From Akkermansia massiliensis (GTDB taxonomy: Bacteria > Verrucomicrobiota > Verrucomicrobiia > Verrucomicrobiales > Akkermansiaceae), in the NCBI RefSeq assembly GCF_018847375.1, contig NZ_CP072036.1, positions 2,728,001 to 2,792,000 on the forward strand: a DNA stretch of 64,000 nt, written 5' to 3'. Below, piece after piece: positions 1 to 8,292 of the stretch; positions within the stretch are counted from its first letter, which is position 1, and each line of letters begins with the position of its first letter. Made by a program: the position numbers and the translations under genes. Below the pieces are notes generated by a model. The model was not told the origin of the DNA and did not search any database. It saw only the letters and a list, made by a program, of their open reading frames with translations.

Positions 1-54
1 CACAACACGGCATGAGGCCGCTTCCTTCCCGACACCGACAACCCACATCAACCA

Positions 55-1353
55 ATGAGCACAATCCGAGTTCTTACATTAGGATGGGAATTCCCACCCC
101 TGGTTAACGGGGGGCTGGGCATTGCCTGCCTGGGCCTTTCCAAGGCGCTGGCAAAAAAAGTGGATTTAAGAGTGATCGTCCCCAAGGCCGATCCTTCCGT
201 TCTTTTTGACGGGTTCCAGCTCACAGGTCTCAACAACGTCTCCTATCGGGAAGTGGAGCAAGTGGACCGGAAGTATTCCTATGACAGCTTCGCCCTGGTG
301 GAGCACGCCCCCATTGAACTGGACCCCTACACCACCGTGGAGGGGGAATCCGGCGTGGTGCAGTTCACCAAGGAAGGCCGCATCACCTTCTCCAAGACGC
401 ATGAAGCGGACCTCCAGCTATTCAAAAACAAGGAGGACCTCTATGCCGGGGACCTGGCCCTGAAAGTCATCCAGTTCTCCAAAATCGCGGTAAAAGTCGC
501 CATGCAGCAGGACTTCGACATTATCCACGCCCATGACTGGATGACTTACCTGGCCGGCGTGGAGGTGAAAAAAGCCACGGGCAAGCCCCTGGTGGTGCAC
601 CTGCACGCCTCCCAGTTTGACCGCGCCGGAGCGGACGCCCGCGGATGGATTTACGATATTGAAAAATTCGGCATGGAACAGGCGGACGCCGTCATTCCGG
701 TCAGCAAATACACGGGCACCATCGCCAGCGGGCACTACGCCATAGACCCCCATAAAATCTTCCCCATCCACAACGGGGCGGACCCCGTCAAGGTTTTCAA
801 GGGAAAGAAAAAATTTCCGGAAAAGCTCGTGCTCTTCCTGGGACGCCTGACGGCCCAGAAAGGTCCGGGCTTCTTCCTGCAAATTGCCGCCAAGGTTCTG
901 GAGCAGACGGACGACGTGCGCTTCGTCATGGCCGGTACCGGGGAAAAACTCCGCCAGTTGATTGAATCCGGAGCCTTCAAGGGCGTGGGCGACAAATTCC
1001 ACTTCACCGGCTTCCTGAACAAGGACAAGGTGAATGACCTCCTCTCCATCACGGACATCTACTGCATGCCCTCCGTATCGGAGCCCTTCGGCCTGTCGGC
1101 TCTGGAAGCCGCCCAATTCAACATTCCCGCCGTGATCTCCAAGCAGTCCGGCGTGGCGGAAGTCATGAAGGGAGCCCTGAAAGCGGACTTCTGGGACGTC
1201 AACAAGATGGCGGAACACATCGTCCATCTCTGCACGGATGAGGAACTGTACCGGAAAGTGGTGGAACAAAGCACGGAGGACATCAAGGCCTCCACCTGGG
1301 ACGCCGCCGCAGACAAGGTCATCCGGGTTTACGAACATGTGCTGAACCGCTAA
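55..1353 (+). CDS. GT-B fold glycosyltransferase, glycogen synthase-like (GT4/GT5 type)
   Basis: A 432-residue cytoplasmic GT-B glycosyltransferase. The N-terminal segment at residues 9-20 (LGWEFPPLVNGG) is the nucleotide-sugar loop found in glycogen and starch synthase relatives. The C-terminal half carries the E-x7-E donor-binding motif (E343 and E351, in SEPFGLSALEA). An acceptor-side HAHDW motif lies near residue 160. The next gene, 48 bases downstream on the same strand, is GH57 amylase-like. That pairing is common in alpha-glucan metabolism of Bacteroidota and Verrucomicrobiota, so a role in glycogen or maltodextrin synthesis is the best inference. The donor (ADP- or UDP-glucose) cannot be read from sequence. 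The ATG at 55 is the first in frame, and the length is normal for the family. Confidence 0.85.
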   Translation: MSTIRVLTLGWEFPPLVNGGLGIACLGLSKALAKKVDLRVIVPKADPSVLFDGFQLTGLNNVSYREVEQVDRKYSYDSFALVEHAPIELDPYTTVEGESGVVQFTKEGRITFSKTHEADLQLFKNKEDLYAGDLALKVIQFSKIAVKVAMQQDFDIIHAHDWMTYLAGVEVKKATGKPLVVHLHASQFDRAGADARGWIYDIEKFGMEQADAVIPVSKYTGTIASGHYAIDPHKIFPIHNGADPVKVFKGKKKFPEKLVLFLGRLTAQKGPGFFLQIAAKVLEQTDDVRFVMAGTGEKLRQLIESGAFKGVGDKFHFTGFLNKDKVNDLLSITDIYCMPSVSEPFGLSALEAAQFNIPAVISKQSGVAEVMKGALKADFWDVNKMAEHIVHLCTDEELYRKVVEQSTEDIKASTWDAAADKVIRVYEHVLNR

Positions 1354-1401
1354 GAACCGCCTTTTCACCCCACACGATAACTCCCAGCCCTTTCCCCGTA
1401 C

Positions 1402-2583
1402 ATGAGCAACATTTCCCTCACTTTCGTGGCACACCAGCCCAACCGGCTGATTCATTACGACTTCTTCAAAATTGGAGAACACGCCTTCTATGAAGATGAC
1501 GATCTGAATGCCCGCGTGCTCAGCACGGTGGCGGAACGCTGCTACTTCCCGGCCACCCGGCTGATGAAGCAGCTCATCGAACTCACAGGGGGCAAATTCC
1601 GCTTCGGGCTGGCCCTCAGCGGCGTCATTCTGGAACAGGCCCTGTACCACAGGCCGGACCTGATTGCCGCCTTCAAGGAGCTGGCTGAAACCGGCTGCGT
1701 GGACTTTCTGGTGATGCCGTACTACAACTCCCTCGCCTCCGTCTACTCACCGCAGGAATTTGCGGAACAGATTGAAGAGCACCGGGAACTCCTTAAAAAA
1801 CTCTTCCGCCAGGAATCAGACGTGCTGATGAACACCGGCATGCTGTACTCCAACGCCATTGCAGCGCAGGCGGAAACGCTCGGCTTCAAGGGCATCATGG
1901 CGGACGGCAATCCGGCAATGCTCAAGGGATTCACCAGCAATGAAGTATTCCTGGCCCCGTGGGTCTATAACACCACCACCATCTTCCGCAACCGGGAACT
2001 TTCCAATGACCTGGCGATCATGAGAACCGATCCGGAATGGCCGGAATACCCGCTTTCCCCCACCACCTTCGCGGACTGGCTGACGCACCAGCAGGGCAGC
2101 GTCACCACCCTGTCCATGGACTATGAGACGCTTGGCGAACGCCAGTCTGACGCTACGGGCGTCTTTGAATTCTGGCGCACCATGATCCTTGCCTGCGTGG
2201 ATGCCGGCAACCGGTTCATGACCCCGTCTGAAGTGGTGCGTGAAATCAAGCCCGTCTCCGTCTGCGAATGCACCCAGGAAATGACCTGCTCCACCTTCGG
2301 AACCATGTCCCATTGGAACGGCAACGTCATGCAGGACGAAGCCATCCGCAAAATCTACCGCCTGGAAAAACCGGTCAAGGCCGCCAATGACAAGGACCTC
2401 ACCCACGTCTGGCGCAAGCTCCAGAGTGCGGACCACTTCCATTACATGCAGAAGGAAAACTCCTTCACCCCGTATGCCTCTGCCTTTGACGCGTACATCT
2501 ACTACATGAACGCCCTGGCGGACCTGCAAATCCGCGTCAAAAGGGAATCACAGAACGCTCCGGTCCCTGCGGCAGCCTCCTGA
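1402..2583 (+). CDS. GH57 alpha-amylase-like protein, probable loss of catalytic Glu
   Basis: A 393-residue cytoplasmic protein of glycoside hydrolase family 57. The N-terminus has the family's histidine strand (VAHQPNR), and residues 239-247 (MDYETLGER) match the conserved region holding the acid/base Asp, here D240. In active GH57 amylases the nucleophile region usually reads NTEL. Here residues 144-148 read NTGML, so Gly146 sits where Glu is expected. Amylase-like homologues lacking a catalytic residue are known in this family, so the protein may bind glucan or regulate rather than hydrolyse. It follows the glycosyltransferase by 48 bases and is probably cotranscribed. Confidence 0.8.
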   Translation: MSNISLTFVAHQPNRLIHYDFFKIGEHAFYEDDDLNARVLSTVAERCYFPATRLMKQLIELTGGKFRFGLALSGVILEQALYHRPDLIAAFKELAETGCVDFLVMPYYNSLASVYSPQEFAEQIEEHRELLKKLFRQESDVLMNTGMLYSNAIAAQAETLGFKGIMADGNPAMLKGFTSNEVFLAPWVYNTTTIFRNRELSNDLAIMRTDPEWPEYPLSPTTFADWLTHQQGSVTTLSMDYETLGERQSDATGVFEFWRTMILACVDAGNRFMTPSEVVREIKPVSVCECTQEMTCSTFGTMSHWNGNVMQDEAIRKIYRLEKPVKAANDKDLTHVWRKLQSADHFHYMQKENSFTPYASAFDAYIYYMNALADLQIRVKRESQNAPVPAAAS

Positions 2584-2860
2584 AGCTCCCCTTGGAACGC
2601 AGCGAGCATTTGCAACATTCGATCTGAAACTGGAAGCGTCAGCGAACGCTCCTCCCCACCGTACGTTCTCCATCCGCACAAATGATTCAGTTTGCTGCAA
2701 AAGCTTGCGGCGCGGGAAAGCTTTAGACTAAATCCTTGGAATCCATATCCGGATAGCGGACGGCGGTCCGGTTTAAAGAATGATCCCACCAGAGCGGCTA
2801 TCACGACACGCAGGAACGTGATAAACAAGTGTTCCCGTTCGGTCCTTCTCTTTATTTTTG
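2584..2860. repeat. Intergenic gap with decayed copy of dispersed repeat
   Basis: No gene is supported here. The stretch at about 2688-2715 (CAGTTTGCTGCAAAAGC, then TTGCGGCGCG) closely resembles 62929-62953 (CAGTTGCCGCAAAGG, then TTTGCGGCGC). The segment AACTGGAAGCG near 2628-2638 also recurs near 63077-63087. An AAAGCTT/AAGCTTT hairpin lies near 2699-2723. I read it as a degenerate, rearranged member of the window-wide intergenic repeat family. The similarity was found by eye and is only partial. Confidence 0.3.
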
Positions 2861-2912
2861 TTGACCTCGCCGGGAATCCATATTAGAAATATTTAACATT
2901 AAAGTTAAATAT
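2861..2912 (+). promoter_or_regulatory. Promoter with palindromic operator upstream of arsR-type gene
   Basis: A -35-like TTGACC at 2861-2866 is followed after 17 bases by a weak -10-like TAGAAA at 2884-2889. It overlaps a perfect inverted repeat, ATATTTAAC (2889-2897) and GTTAAATAT (2904-2912), with a 6-base spacer. The palindrome ends 3 bases before the ATG at 2916. AT-rich dyads of this kind are typical ArsR-family operators, so autorepression of the downstream pair is likely. Confidence 0.65.
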
Positions 2913-2915
2913 AAA

Positions 2916-3245
2916 ATGAATAATCCCTCTTCCCTGCAACCTACGCTCAGAGCCCTGGCTGACCCCACACGCCGTGAAATTCTGGAAATACTTAAAAACG
3001 GCGCCATGCCGGCCGGAGAAATCGCGGAACATTTCAGTATTACCGGAGCCGCTATCTCCCACCACCTGTCTGTTTTAAAAGAAGCCGATCTCGTCCGCGA
3101 CCACAGGGAAGGCAAATTCATCTTTTACGATATCAACCTGAGCGTTCTTCAAGAAATACTGGTCTGGATAGGCAATTTCAAGGCGGCCCGCGAAACATCC
3201 TCCGGAAAATGGAACAAAATCATCGGACCCCAGCCCAATCATTAA
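2916..3245 (+). CDS. ArsR/SmtB-family repressor, SdpR-like
   Basis: A 109-residue winged-helix DNA-binding protein. It opens with the ArsR signature LADPTRREILEILKNG (residues about 14-29). The recognition helix region follows (AGEIAEHFSITGAAISHHLSVL, about residues 31-52), then a wing (VRDHREGKFIFYDIN). The protein has no cysteines and no ELCVCD-type metal site, so metal sensing is unlikely. The next gene encodes an SdpI-family membrane protein. The arrangement matches sdpR-sdpI of Bacillus subtilis, where SdpR is an autorepressor that SdpI can sequester. A perfect dyad lies 3 bases upstream of the start codon. Confidence 0.85.
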   Translation: MNNPSSLQPTLRALADPTRREILEILKNGAMPAGEIAEHFSITGAAISHHLSVLKEADLVRDHREGKFIFYDINLSVLQEILVWIGNFKAARETSSGKWNKIIGPQPNH

Positions 3246-3250
3246 ACGCC

Positions 3251-4003
3251 ATGCAGCCAACCCCGCTCTCTGCTCAATCTTCCCCATCCTGGTGGATCGG
3301 GCCAATTTTCAACGAACTTGTCATAGCCCTGTTTCCCGTGCTGACTTACTATGCAGCCGTATCGTCACGGCTGCCCGCCCGCGTCGCCGTACATTTCAAT
3401 GAATACGGCATGCCCACCCGTTTTGAGGACAAGAACGGCATGGACGCCCTTCTGGGATTCATTGGCCTGGGAATCCTCGGCTTCCTCATCGGGAAGATTC
3501 TCCGTCTGATCATCCTTTTGCCCATTCACTTCAGCAGGAATGAAAACAACAGGCGGATTGGCGCGAAGATGGCCACGTACGCGGAATTCTTCCTGGTCGT
3601 CCTGTTTTCCTATCTTTGCCTGACCATTCAAAAGACAAGCCTGGCAAATACGGTCAGCCTGGGAGACACAGCCAAAGTCATCTTCATAAGCCTGAACACA
3701 TTTCTTCTGCTCCTGGCCAACGTTTGCCCCAAGATAACTCCCAACAAATGGTTCGGAATACGCACCCCTTACGCCTTCAGTAGTAATGAAGCATGGGTAA
3801 GTGTTCAGCGACTGGGCGGCAGGTTTCTATTCTGCGGAAGCCTGTTCAACATCCTTGTGACGCTTCTCCTTCCCGGCTCCTTTCCTGCAATCTTCATTTT
3901 TAACATGGTCTCCCTTCTGCTCCAGGCATTGGTCATACTTCTTTGGAAGCCCCACAGGAACAGGACTGAACTTTCATCTTCGTCTGACAGCGACGTTTGT
4001 TGA
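3251..4003 (+). CDS. SdpI/DUF1648-family integral membrane protein
   Basis: A 250-residue membrane protein with six or so hydrophobic segments. The DUF1648 part holds VAVHFNEYGMPTRF, resembling the P-x-H-x-N-x-G-x-P-x-R family motif. The SdpI part holds NKWFGIRTPYAFSSNEAW followed by RLGG, the family signature. I place the start at the ATG at 3251, 5 bases after the upstream stop. An in-frame ATG at 3209 would overlap the regulator by 37 bases. SdpI in Bacillus gives immunity to the SdpC toxin and relays its presence to SdpR. No SdpC-like toxin gene is in this window, so the signal is unknown. Confidence 0.8.
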   Translation: MQPTPLSAQSSPSWWIGPIFNELVIALFPVLTYYAAVSSRLPARVAVHFNEYGMPTRFEDKNGMDALLGFIGLGILGFLIGKILRLIILLPIHFSRNENNRRIGAKMATYAEFFLVVLFSYLCLTIQKTSLANTVSLGDTAKVIFISLNTFLLLLANVCPKITPNKWFGIRTPYAFSSNEAWVSVQRLGGRFLFCGSLFNILVTLLLPGSFPAIFIFNMVSLLLQALVILLWKPHRNRTELSSSSDSDVC

Positions 4004-4456
4004 TGACCGGCCCTAATCATTAGTAGAAGAAAGAGGACGACTGGTTCGCAATGCCTCTGCACCCCCCTCTCTGCCCATGTGTACCTCAACGGCCAAACGA
4101 AAGACCTGGCATGATCGGGAAGCTGGAAGGAGGAAGATACTCCTCCCTTCTCTGCACCGCAGAAAACCAAACAGCGGAACCATGAGGAATCATCACTCTA
4201 TTTGAAGAAAAGGGGATCAAGATTTTCTGCGCGCCCCAATGGACTCCTTGAGCAGATGCGGAGTAAAATAAAGTTCATGGAGAGGGATTCAGGCACGTGC
4301 AGAAAGAAACCCAGTCCAGAAATTTCACAGCCCATTATGCCTCACGATGCAACAGACCGGCTAACCCCGCGCTTTATCGCGGCAGCTCAAGAGTGATTTC
4401 CCCTGCCGCCGAGACCTTTCGCCAAACAGGCGGCCCGATCCCGATCCGGGAAACCG
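4004..4456. other. Long intergenic gap, no gene supported
   Basis: About 450 bases between the sdpI-like gene and the convergent deformylase gene. The only open frame of note (4202-4396) needs a TTG start and has no recognisable protein features. A small CCGCG/CGCGG hairpin (4367-4382, loop CTTTAT) could help end transcription, but no good T-run follows on either strand. Confidence 0.5.
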
Positions 4457-5005
4457 TCAATACCCGGTAGCCAGGCGCTTCAATTTATTGCGCAGGGTGA
4501 TCTTCTGGGCGGAAGAAACGCGCTCCACAAACAGGATGCCGTTCAAATGGTCGCATTCATGCTGCAGGCATCGCGCCAGCAATCCGTTGCAGTCAATCGT
4601 CACTTCTCTTCCATCTATCAGGAGCACCGTAGCTTTGACAAAATCCGGCCTCACGACGGAAGCGCGTATCTTGAGCACGCTCAAGCAGCCTTCATGGAAG
4701 GGATGCATGGGCCCGTAAGGCTCCAGGACGGGATTGGCAAACATCAGGGGCATGATGTCTGAAAGCTCCTTCTCCTCCCCGTTCACCTTCAGCCAGGTGA
4801 CGGACTCTTCCTCCTCCGGAATATCAATCACCACCAGTTGAATGGGAATGCTCACCTGCGGAGCCGCCAGGCCGATGCCTTCTGCGGCGTACATGGTTTC
4901 CAGCATGTTTTCCGCCAGGGCTTTCAAGCCGTCGTCAAAATGTTCTACGGGGCGGCATTTTTCCTTCAATACCGGATTTCCATACTGTGCGATTTCCAAT
5001 AGCAT
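4457..5005 (-). CDS. def: Peptide deformylase
   Basis: A 182-residue metalloenzyme that removes the formyl group from the N-terminal methionine of new proteins. All three family motifs are present in order: GIGLAAPQV (about residues 43-51), EGCLSV with the metal-binding Cys (about 105-110), and HECDHLNG, the HExxH zinc/iron site (about 149-156). The start MLLEIAQYGNPVL is the normal N-terminus. It lies 34 bases downstream of exbD on the same strand and is probably the last gene of the tonB-exbB-exbD transcript. Confidence 0.95.
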   Translation of the reverse strand: MLLEIAQYGNPVLKEKCRPVEHFDDGLKALAENMLETMYAAEGIGLAAPQVSIPIQLVVIDIPEEEESVTWLKVNGEEKELSDIMPLMFANPVLEPYGPMHPFHEGCLSVLKIRASVVRPDFVKATVLLIDGREVTIDCNGLLARCLQHECDHLNGILFVERVSSAQKITLRNKLKRLATGY

Positions 5006-5039
5006 CGGGAGGGAGGGGAGTATATATGTGTTAAGGCGC

Positions 5040-5468
5040 TTACTGTGCGCCGGCTTTGTTGATTTCTATTCTGGCAGGAACATCCCCCGCGTCAATACCC
5101 ACAGACGTCAGCGCGTCCCAAATGCCGACAATGACGCCAAACTCCGCCTTTTTATCTACGTCAAGCTGCAATTTGACGTCCGGTTTCTCCTTTTTCAGGG
5201 CTTCCAGGGCGGCGGCCAGCTCATTCATCTCCACCAGGTTCCCGTTCAGGGAAATGGAGGATTTCCCCGTCACGGCCAGGACGGCCCGTTGCTCCGTGGA
5301 AGGAGCCCCTTCCATGAACTCCGCGCCCGGCACGTCTATTTTCAGTAGGGACTGCGGCTTTTTCCACTGGGTGTGAACGATGAAAAAGATGAGCAGAATG
5401 GTCAATATGTCAATCATGGGGACGATGGGAACCCCCATGGTTCTTGCTTTCTTGCGGTAAAACTGCAT
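5040..5468 (-). CDS. exbD: ExbD/TolR-family proton-channel subunit
   Basis: A 142-residue inner-membrane protein. A single N-terminal transmembrane helix (about residues 14-33, with PMIDILTILLIFFIV) contains the conserved membrane Asp, D20, needed for proton movement. The rest is a periplasmic ExbD domain. It lies 7 bases after exbB and completes a tonB-exbB-exbD set that energises outer-membrane transport. TolR is the alternative, but no tolA, tolB or pal gene is nearby. Confidence 0.9.
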   Translation of the reverse strand: MQFYRKKARTMGVPIVPMIDILTILLIFFIVHTQWKKPQSLLKIDVPGAEFMEGAPSTEQRAVLAVTGKSSISLNGNLVEMNELAAALEALKKEKPDVKLQLDVDKKAEFGVIVGIWDALTSVGIDAGDVPARIEINKAGAQ

Positions 5469-5475
5469 GGCCTGT

Positions 5476-6102
5476 TCAGCGTTGGGAATGATGGCAGCGG
5501 AAGGAAATCAGCTCCGTCAGCAGGACTTCCATGGAAGCGGAAATGCGCTCCAGCTTGCGGGAATAATAAACGTGGGCGATTACGGCGGGAGTGGCGATGG
5601 CCAGCCCGGCAATCGTGGTGTTCAGCGCCTGGGCAATCCCCTGCGCGATCATGCCGTGGCTCTCATCCATCCCGAAAACGCTGAAAATCTGCACCAGGCC
5701 GCTGGCAGTCCCCAGAATACCGAACATGGGGGCGATCATCACAATCATGTCCAGCAGGGGAAGCCCCGCCTGGAGCGTCACGAACTCCTCGCGGGCCTTC
5801 ACCTGGATCATCTCCTTCAGGGCGGCTTCATCCTCCAGAGGAGAATTCAGGGCGTCCAGCACCAGGCGCCCCTCCACGGAACCCGAATCCGCGGCCATCC
5901 TCTCCAGTTCGCTGCGCTCCAAGGCCCCGCGGGTGTACTGCTCCACGGCCCGGGTCAGCCTGGCGGGACAGATGGTGCTCCTCTTCATATTGAACATGCG
6001 GTAAATGATGGCCGCAATGAGAAGAACGGAACAGGCCGCCAGCGGATACATGAAGACGCCGCCTGCCTGGAAGAATGTGATGCAGTCCTTGATAAAGTTC
6101 AT
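5476..6102 (-). CDS. exbB: MotA/TolQ/ExbB-family proton-channel subunit
   Basis: A 208-residue inner-membrane protein with three hydrophobic segments: about residues 12-34 (GGVFMYPLAACSVLLIAAIIY), about 113-138 (LPLLDMIVMIAPMFGILGTASG) and about 160-182 (ALNTTIAGLAIATPAVIAHVYY). The last two carry the glycine- and threonine-rich helix signatures of ExbB/TolQ. It forms the pentameric channel around ExbD. It sits between the tonB-like gene (43 bases upstream) and exbD (7 bases downstream), all on the minus strand. Confidence 0.9.
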   Translation of the reverse strand: MNFIKDCITFFQAGGVFMYPLAACSVLLIAAIIYRMFNMKRSTICPARLTRAVEQYTRGALERSELERMAADSGSVEGRLVLDALNSPLEDEAALKEMIQVKAREEFVTLQAGLPLLDMIVMIAPMFGILGTASGLVQIFSVFGMDESHGMIAQGIAQALNTTIAGLAIATPAVIAHVYYSRKLERISASMEVLLTELISFRCHHSQR

Positions 6103-6145
6103 GGTGAAGTATCAGTGAATGATGTTGTTGTAGGATGGTAGGTTG

Positions 6146-7363
6146 TTAAAAATTGAAGTCGAAGTACATTTCCAGCGAATCCCCGACGAGCGCGTTCCTC
6201 ACCTCCGGCGGCATCGCGGGCAGCCGGGCAAGTTTAATGGCGAGGAAGGTGAAGGACTTCTGGACCTCGCTGGCTCCCACGCGGGAAGTCTGCCTCATGG
6301 AGGAAACCTTGCCGTTCTTGTTAATCAGGATGCGGATGCGCACGGTTCCGGTGACAATCAGGTCGCGGTTCAAGTCACACTGACGGTACCACTGCTCCCC
6401 GATGGCCCGGTAAACGATCGCCTGGTACGTCCCCATGGGGGTGGCTTCCACATCCAGTGTCGGGCGGCGGCCAAAGCTGAATTTGCCCGTCTGCTTGGTT
6501 TTCTGCTCATGCGTCTTGAAGCCGGGCTGGCTCTCCGCGTTAAACATGGGGTCGTATAAAGGTTGCTTCTGCGCCGGCCTCGTATTGGGAGGCAGGTTCA
6601 GGTTGGGAAGATTGAGGGGAGGATTGTCCGCCCCCTTCGCAATGCTCTTGGCCAGTTCCTGGAGGGCGTCCGGCTTCTCCGGTTCGCCGGGCCGGGGCAA
6701 TGTCACCGCATGCGGAAGCTGCATGGCCCTTTCCTGCGCGGGGCGGCGGTTCTGCCGGGCCAGTCCTTCCTCGCTTGCCTTGCCCGGAACGCCCTCCCTG
6801 TTGGGAGAATGGTCTACGGAATCCGGATGGCCCGCGGGAGGCATGGACGGCTCCAGGGGCTGATAGGGAACGTTGGCGGCCGCTCCGGGAGCGGCATTCT
6901 TGTTGCCGTCCCGTTCATGGCTCAGGTCGCCATCCTGCCTATTCTGGTCAAAAAGGACAATCTCCCCATTCTCGCGCTCCACGCCGTCCTGGGCAGGCAT
7001 GTCCCTGCTGCTGTCCGGGTCCTTTCGGCCGCCTTCCGCACGCGTGTTCCTGTTGCTCTGGAATTTGGGGGTCTCCGGCCTGGTGGCGCTTTCCTGCTCC
7101 TCATTAGTCTTCACGATGGCAGGCAGATGCTCCTTCGGCGCCTGCCTCCGGCCCTCCGGGTGAGGCTCCACCTTCTTCACCATGCGCGCGCTCACCACCA
7201 CCTGTCGCCGCGCCGCTTCCGCCGGGCGCGGGGAAGCCAGCCATTCCTCCGGAACCAGGTAGCTTCCCGCCAGCAGGAACAGGTGCGCCAGCACGGACAG
7301 CAAAAGGCACATGCTCCAGGAAACCCGGAACAGTCCGTTTCGCCGCCGTTGCTTGAAACTCAT
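6146..7363 (-). CDS. TonB-family energy transducer
   Basis: A 405-residue protein with the TonB layout. There is an N-terminal membrane anchor (about residues 11-32, LLLSVLAHLFLLAGSYLV) containing the conserved histidine. A long proline- and charge-rich periplasmic spacer follows (about 35-300), then a C-terminal TonB domain (TGTVRIRILINKNGKVSSM near residues 346-364). I chose the ATG at 7363. The upstream alternative at 7468 adds 35 residues with no family character before the anchor. It is longer than Escherichia coli TonB (239 residues), mostly in the spacer. It heads the exbB-exbD-def cluster. Confidence 0.8.
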   Translation of the reverse strand: MSFKQRRRNGLFRVSWSMCLLLSVLAHLFLLAGSYLVPEEWLASPRPAEAARRQVVVSARMVKKVEPHPEGRRQAPKEHLPAIVKTNEEQESATRPETPKFQSNRNTRAEGGRKDPDSSRDMPAQDGVERENGEIVLFDQNRQDGDLSHERDGNKNAAPGAAANVPYQPLEPSMPPAGHPDSVDHSPNREGVPGKASEEGLARQNRRPAQERAMQLPHAVTLPRPGEPEKPDALQELAKSIAKGADNPPLNLPNLNLPPNTRPAQKQPLYDPMFNAESQPGFKTHEQKTKQTGKFSFGRRPTLDVEATPMGTYQAIVYRAIGEQWYRQCDLNRDLIVTGTVRIRILINKNGKVSSMRQTSRVGASEVQKSFTFLAIKLARLPAMPPEVRNALVGDSLEMYFDFNF

Positions 7364-7554
7364 GGAGGTGAAGTTTTCACGGTTCCATGACGAATGCAAT
7401 GTAGAAAGGAGACATGATGAAGAACGATTCCGCAATTTAGTATTGCACAAAATCACGTGCAGGGCCATAGTTGCTAGCGACCAGCCACACGCCTCCCAAA
7501 CGGCAAGGCACCTTTCTTATACGTTACCACACACCTCGTTAACACCCACCCCAT

Positions 7555-8055
7555 ATGGCCAATCTCAACAAAGTCTTCTTAATGGGCAACCTGACCGCCG
7601 ATCCCGAGCTTCGCTACACCCCCAAAGGCACCGCCGTCACGGACATCCGCCTCGCCATCAACCGCTACTATGCGGGTGACAACAGCGAACGCCAGGAGGA
7701 AACCACCTTTGTGGACGTCACCCTCTGGAACCGCCAGGCGGAAGTAGCCGGCAACTACCTCAGCAAGGGCCGCGGAGTCTTTGTGGAAGGACGCCTGCAA
7801 CTGGACTCCTGGGAAGACAAGGCCTCCGGACAGAAGCGCACCAAGCTGCGCGTGATCGGTGAAAACATCCAGCTCTTCCCCCGCGGCGGTGAAGGCGACA
7901 TGGGCGGCGCTCCGCGCCAGCAGCCCCAGGGAGCTCCCCGCTCCAACAACTACGGGCAGGCCCGTCCGGCCCAGAACTACAATCCGCCCCCCATGCCTCC
8001 CTCCAACCAGCCGTCCAGCGACTTTGGAGACATGGACGACGAAATCCCGTTCTAA
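7555..8055 (+). CDS. ssb: Single-stranded DNA-binding protein
   Basis: A 166-residue SSB. The OB fold covers residues 1-105 and starts MANLNKVFLMGNLTADPELR, with TFVDVTLWNRQAE and GRGVFVEGRLQLDSWEDK further on. A flexible Pro/Gln/Asn-rich linker follows, then the acidic tip MDDEIPF that recruits replication and repair partners. It is transcribed away from the tonB-like gene and is followed by a clear hairpin-plus-T terminator at 8083-8115. Confidence 0.97.
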   Translation: MANLNKVFLMGNLTADPELRYTPKGTAVTDIRLAINRYYAGDNSERQEETTFVDVTLWNRQAEVAGNYLSKGRGVFVEGRLQLDSWEDKASGQKRTKLRVIGENIQLFPRGGEGDMGGAPRQQPQGAPRSNNYGQARPAQNYNPPPMPPSNQPSSDFGDMDDEIPF

Positions 8056-8082
8056 AGCCAGGACAAACAACTTCTTTTCACA

Positions 8083-8115
8083 GGCCGCCTTTCCTCCGTG
8101 TCAGGCGGTCTTTTT
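8083..8115 (+). terminator. Rho-independent terminator after ssb
   Basis: The stem GGCCGCCT (8083-8090) pairs with AGGCGGTC (8103-8110), with one G-U pair, across a 12-base loop. A run of five T (8111-8115) follows. It lies 28 bases after the ssb stop. Confidence 0.8.
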
Positions 8116-8292
8116 CATGGCCGGGATTCCCGCGGAAGCAAAACACCGCCCAGGGGCACGCAGACGTTCCACAGCCGTCCCCTGAATCATGAAAGCCCCT
8201 TGGAGCAGCACGGAAAAAACCGTATGCCGGGAGTGCCTTCCCCGTTCATTTCAGCTTGGCAAAATCAGTCCGTCCCGGCATACTTGCCGCGT

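Noticed and set aside
418..1650. Long minus-strand open frame opposite the glycosyltransferase
   Set aside because: It mirrors a clear conserved gene on the plus strand and overlaps the next; its composition is that of a GC-rich shadow frame.
4202..4396. Possible 64-residue gene
   Set aside because: It needs a TTG start, has no ribosome-binding site and shows no protein features.
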